Below, in pieces: positions 2,805 to 5,224 of a stretch of DNA of 5,224 nt. The DNA is taken from NCBI GenBank assembly GCA_937943045.1, contig CALEBN010000049.1, positions 1-5,224 of the forward strand, given 5' to 3'. A program made the translations under genes and the position numbers. Position 1 is the stretch's first letter. Every line of letters starts with the position of its first letter. Below the pieces are notes generated by a model that worked only from the letters and a program-made list of their open reading frames with translations, had not been told where the DNA came from and did no database searches. The stretch comes from an uncultured Collinsella sp. Lineage in GTDB: Bacteria > Actinomycetota > Coriobacteriia > Coriobacteriales > Coriobacteriaceae.

Positions 2805-5224
2805 GCAACCTGTCCGGGCGGAAATCCTCCGAACGAAAAAGGTTGGTTCGGTTCAGGAAATGGATCTGTTGTCCATCATGGTGGAAACTATATCGGTGTT
2901 ACATCTAAAACCTGGTGGTGGCAGGTCGGATATAGCTGGGATGCAAGCCAATGGCTTTGCGTCTCCTTCAGGGTATACATCGAATCGATTTTTACGGATG
3001 AGCTCTATGATATTTTTAAGATTCACGTCCAAGCAAGATGCGGCGATGTAAACACTTCAACCGGTCATCGAATCTGGTATTTCAAATATAAAGATAACTA
3101 TCTCCATTTTTGGGTGAGCAATCTTGGAATCGCCGGAAGTAGCCAAAAAACTGACTGGGAAGATAATAGATACTTCGCTTTCTCAAACGAAAACCTCGGT
3201 GGCGGAAATCGAAGTTGGTGGAGCATTACTGGCTGGTCCGATTTGGGATACGACTCCCCGACATACCTCTATAAGCGGAACAATGGTCTTCAAGACGCCT
3301 ATTTCGGTCTTGGAGTTTATGTTTATAACGTCATGTGCGGAGGCGTCAATAACTGGACTACACCTGACAGAGTTTTTCTTAGTGGACTTACAAGTTCCCC
3401 TGATTCCTTCATGGGCAGTGATATTCACGCAAAAATCGATAAAATTACCCTCGACCAGGACATGTCCCTGTTCGGCAAGATCGTCGCGATCGTTCCGGAT
3501 GCCGTCAAAAGCGGATATCAATGTCTGGATGTCGATTCCGCAGGACAGTCCTCCGGCACGCTCGTCCATCTTTACGGTGCGGACGGAAGCGGAACGAATT
3601 ATACGCAGCGCAATTTCATCATGGGCCTTGGCGCGATGGATGAACGTGGCGGTATCACATTCACCATCTTCCCGGCCCATGTGAAAGGTTTCAGTCGTGT
3701 GCTCAACGCATCGGGAGGAAGAGGCTATCTAGAGCAAGCCGCCCGAAACCGCACCACGCCCTCTTCCGCTCAAACGCTCCAGCTCTACGGGGATGACAAT
3801 TCCATCGCCGGTCGCTTCTGGGTCACAAAGAGTGTCGACAAGAACGGCAGGTACAACATTATCAGCGATGCATCCGGTTTTGCATTCGACCGAGCCGACG
3901 GCAAGACCGCCGAAGGAACCATCGTCCGGCTGCATTCCGACGGTATTCACGCTTCCGAATGGACGAATGAGGCGCACAAGTGGCGTATCGAGGAAGTGTT
4001 CTTCAAGGGCACGATCTCGCTCGATGCCGAGCGTGTCGAGCCCGGCAAGACGATCTCTGTCATCGACCCGTCAAAGACATGCACACCCTACGATATGGCT
4101 GGCACCGGTTCAGTGAAATACCTGTACCGCTGGTACTGGATGAAAGACGAGAGGGAAAGCCCGTTTGCCGAAAACAAGTATCCTGAAGCCTTTACGTTAA
4201 GCAGCTGGTGCCATCTTGCAAATTGCGGTGATCAGGTTTGGCGCGATGCCTATGCCGGTGCGGGATACCCCGTTCGCGACACTAATTTCTTCGTTGAGTC
4301 CTTCAAGCTGAGGATCAAGTACGGCAACGGTTTCATCGAGAACAACGCCGACTTTGGAGCAATCTGCTACGCCGGATGCATGGGCATCGAAAATTCAGGC
4401 GATTTCTCTTGGTCCGATGTCTGCCGCGACGGCGAGGAACTTGGCAAGGGTGGCGTTAGCAACCGCATTACCGGTATCAAGATCTGGCTTGAGGGAGATA
4501 TCGCCAAGGAATACGATATCGCCTATCGCGCCTTCATCTATGGGCAGGGCTGGACGGAGCGTTTCCACTCCAACGGCGGTTCTCAGGATGATGCGGAGCT
4601 GTGCGGTTCGGATGATGCATCCGGCAGCAAGGGAGCCATCAAGTGTATCCAGGTATTCGCCATCCCGAAGCCGCGCGGTGCCAAGCTGGCACGAGAGTTC
4701 GCCGAGGACAATTCGTTTATCCCGGAAAACTCCCATTCGGGTGGCTATCTCACGGCACAGGCGATGCTCGCGCTCAACCTCGATGACACGTCGGGGTTCG
4801 ATGGGCACAAGATGATCGCCGATGCGTATCAGGGCGACAGTTCGAAGGGCCTGGAAGCTCTGCCCGTGCCGCCGACTCCTCCGTCTCCTGTCGGTATCAA
4901 GGTGTTCTATTATGTCGACGGTGAAACCGATCCGTGTTTCGACGAAGAGTATGAGATGGGAACGACCTATCAGGTGAATCCCGATGCGACTGCCGCCGGT
5001 CAGAAAGACAACTGCCTCGATCTGGTCTGCTGGTACACGGATCCGGAGTACACGCAGCCCTATGAATCGCAGGAGCTTGCCACTTCGTTGAAGCTGTACG
5101 GTTACAACCCTTGCTCGGTGAAATACGATACGACCACCCGCAGCAGCGTGCTGGACACCTCGTATAACTGGTCGACGGACGCCGACCTTGGCACCGCGCT
5201 TGATCTGGCAGCCCTGTACCCACA
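2649..5224 (+). CDS. Tat-exported multi-domain lectin-like surface protein, 3' end outside window
   Basis: The frame is open from ATG 2649 to the last base (858 complete codons) and is truncated by the window edge. Residues 1-52 form a Tat signal: a long acidic n-region, the S29-RRR-V-L34 twin-arginine motif, an Ala/Leu-rich core, and a likely cleavage after A50-F-G52. Residues 54-260 form an aromatic-rich, probably beta-stranded domain that I do not recognise. Residues 275-450 resemble a ricin-type beta-trefoil with three subdomains: GYQCLDV at 289, SRVLNASGG at 349, and SGFAFD at 409 ending in HKW445. Residues 451-515 are unassigned, perhaps Ig-like. Residues 517-673 hold three units resembling ChW repeats. 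A proline-rich linker (739-747) leads to an InlB B-repeat-like segment (750-819). Cysteines are numerous throughout. The domains imply glycan or cell-wall binding outside the cell; no catalytic domain is visible. RBS AGGGAG lies 12 nt upstream, 16 nt after the small membrane gene. The first 260 codons are clearly AT-richer than the rest. Secretion is fairly certain; the function is inferred. Confidence 0.85.
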   Translation, partial: MEKSNEITHVNAELIPQDNSAESDDKSLSRRRVLEAGAAALALLMMPKLAFGATCPGGNPPNEKGWFGSGNGSVVHHGGNYIGVTSKTWWWQVGYSWDASQWLCVSFRVYIESIFTDELYDIFKIHVQARCGDVNTSTGHRIWYFKYKDNYLHFWVSNLGIAGSSQKTDWEDNRYFAFSNENLGGGNRSWWSITGWSDLGYDSPTYLYKRNNGLQDAYFGLGVYVYNVMCGGVNNWTTPDRVFLSGLTSSPDSFMGSDIHAKIDKITLDQDMSLFGKIVAIVPDAVKSGYQCLDVDSAGQSSGTLVHLYGADGSGTNYTQRNFIMGLGAMDERGGITFTIFPAHVKGFSRVLNASGGRGYLEQAARNRTTPSSAQTLQLYGDDNSIAGRFWVTKSVDKNGRYNIISDASGFAFDRADGKTAEGTIVRLHSDGIHASEWTNEAHKWRIEEVFFKGTISLDAERVEPGKTISVIDPSKTCTPYDMAGTGSVKYLYRWYWMKDERESPFAENKYPEAFTLSSWCHLANCGDQVWRDAYAGAGYPVRDTNFFVESFKLRIKYGNGFIENNADFGAICYAGCMGIENSGDFSWSDVCRDGEELGKGGVSNRITGIKIWLEGDIAKEYDIAYRAFIYGQGWTERFHSNGGSQDDAELCGSDDASGSKGAIKCIQVFAIPKPRGAKLAREFAEDNSFIPENSHSGGYLTAQAMLALNLDDTSGFDGHKMIADAYQGDSSKGLEALPVPPTPPSPVGIKVFYYVDGETDPCFDEEYEMGTTYQVNPDATAAGQKDNCLDLVCWYTDPEYTQPYESQELATSLKLYGYNPCSVKYDTTTRSSVLDTSYNWSTDADLGTALDLAALYP
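3471..3998 (+). other. Ricin-type beta-trefoil lectin domain coding segment
   Basis: This encodes residues about 275-450. Three subdomains of similar design follow each other. Alpha is about 277-325, with GYQCLDV, GTLVHLYGADG and an NYTQRNF end. Beta is about 338-393, with VLNASGG, LQLYGDDN and RFW. Gamma is about 401-450, with GFAFDRADG, EGTIVRLHSDG and HKW. The aspartates expected for sugar contact are kept in alpha (D294) and gamma (D414); beta has N353 instead. The Q-x-W motifs are degenerate in all three. Lectin fold is the likely call; the ligand cannot be predicted. Confidence 0.75.
4197..4667 (+). repeat. Three units resembling clostridial hydrophobic W (ChW) repeats
   Basis: This encodes residues about 517-673. 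Units of about 47-57 residues are centred on W531, W588 and W635. Each has a Trp followed by a Gly-containing loop, then a hydrophobic strand of the form ESFKLRI (550), TGIKIWL (608) or KCIQVFAI (665). The link between units 2 and 3, GDIAKEYDIAYRAFIYGQGW (616-635), is the most family-like part. ChW repeats occur in secreted surface proteins, mostly of clostridia. Here each unit also carries cysteines (C521/C526; C573/C577/C592; C652/C666) in addition to the reduced Trp set, which is unusual for this family. The repeats are divergent at the DNA level, so this is a protein repeat only. Confidence 0.65.
4890..5105 (+). other. InlB B-repeat-like (Listeria-Bacteroides repeat) segment
   Basis: This encodes residues about 748-819. 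After a proline-rich linker, KVFYYVDGE (751-759) and CWYTDPEYTQPYE (794-806), ending in LKLYGY, match the beginning and end of the InlB B-repeat pattern ('v.f..dGe ... gWYtdpeyt..yd...... ltLYa'). The middle carries C763, C789 and C794 and lacks the usual 'P..P.k.Gy.F' core, so it is a degenerate copy. Such repeats are common stalk elements in surface adhesins. More copies may lie beyond the window. Confidence 0.55.

Noticed and set aside
3420..3480. Possible frameshift or fusion point at the composition break
   Set aside because: The frame reads through without a stop or shift, and plausible protein sequence continues on both sides. It is a compositional, not a coding, discontinuity.
3183..3680. 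Minus-strand open frame of 165 codons
   Set aside because: It is antisense to the N-terminal and lectin parts of the large gene, with no recognisable motif or promoter. It is open by chance in the changed-composition region.
3124..3684. Plus-strand open frame of 186 codons in another frame within the large gene
   Set aside because: It lies wholly inside the continuous 2649-5224 frame, which carries recognisable domains. Its own translation shows no domain, and no RBS was found.
3867..4631. Repeated GATGCATCCGG at about 3867 and 4613
   Set aside because: An 11-base match encoding Asp-Ala-Ser-Gly in both places is expected by chance in a gene of this length and codon bias. The surrounding sequences do not match.

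Overview
The window looks like part of the chromosome of a high-GC actinomycete-type bacterium. A host-associated Coriobacteriia relative (Eggerthella, Olsenella or Collinsella type) is the best guess. This rests on the Tad-type pilus genes, the GC-rich codon use of the flanking genes, and a Tat-exported multi-domain surface protein. It is an inference; no rRNA or other marker gene is present.

Positions 1-2072 are the end of a Tad (tight adherence / Flp pilus) assembly operon on the + strand: the C-terminus of a CpaF/TadA-type ATPase, then TadB-like and TadC-like inner-membrane platform proteins. The genes are tightly packed: a TAATG stop/start overlap at 241-245, then an 11-nt intergenic gap whose ribosome binding site overlaps the preceding stop. 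A perfect 15-bp hairpin followed by a T-tract (2099-2141) ends the operon directly after tadC. No pilin or TadE/F gene follows within the window.

After a 161-bp intergenic region with a TATAAT hexamer comes a second, apparently two-gene + strand unit. Its first gene encodes a 132-residue membrane protein of unknown function. Sixteen bases later a very long open frame begins at 2649 and runs off the right edge, giving at least 858 codons. It encodes a secreted, cysteine-rich protein. In order it carries a Tat signal peptide, an unrecognised aromatic-rich N-terminal domain, a ricin-type beta-trefoil lectin domain with three subdomains, an unassigned segment, three units resembling clostridial hydrophobic W (ChW) repeats, a short proline-rich linker, and the start of a region resembling InlB B-repeats (Listeria-Bacteroides repeat). 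The architecture suggests a surface or secreted glycan-binding adhesin or enzyme-like factor.

Base composition changes sharply. The stretch from about 2140 to 3480 (small membrane gene plus the N-terminal third of the large gene) is much more AT-rich than the Tad genes and than the rest of the large gene. This suggests a mosaic gene whose 5' part, with the small gene, was exchanged or acquired separately. I found no tRNA, rRNA, CRISPR array or insertion sequence.
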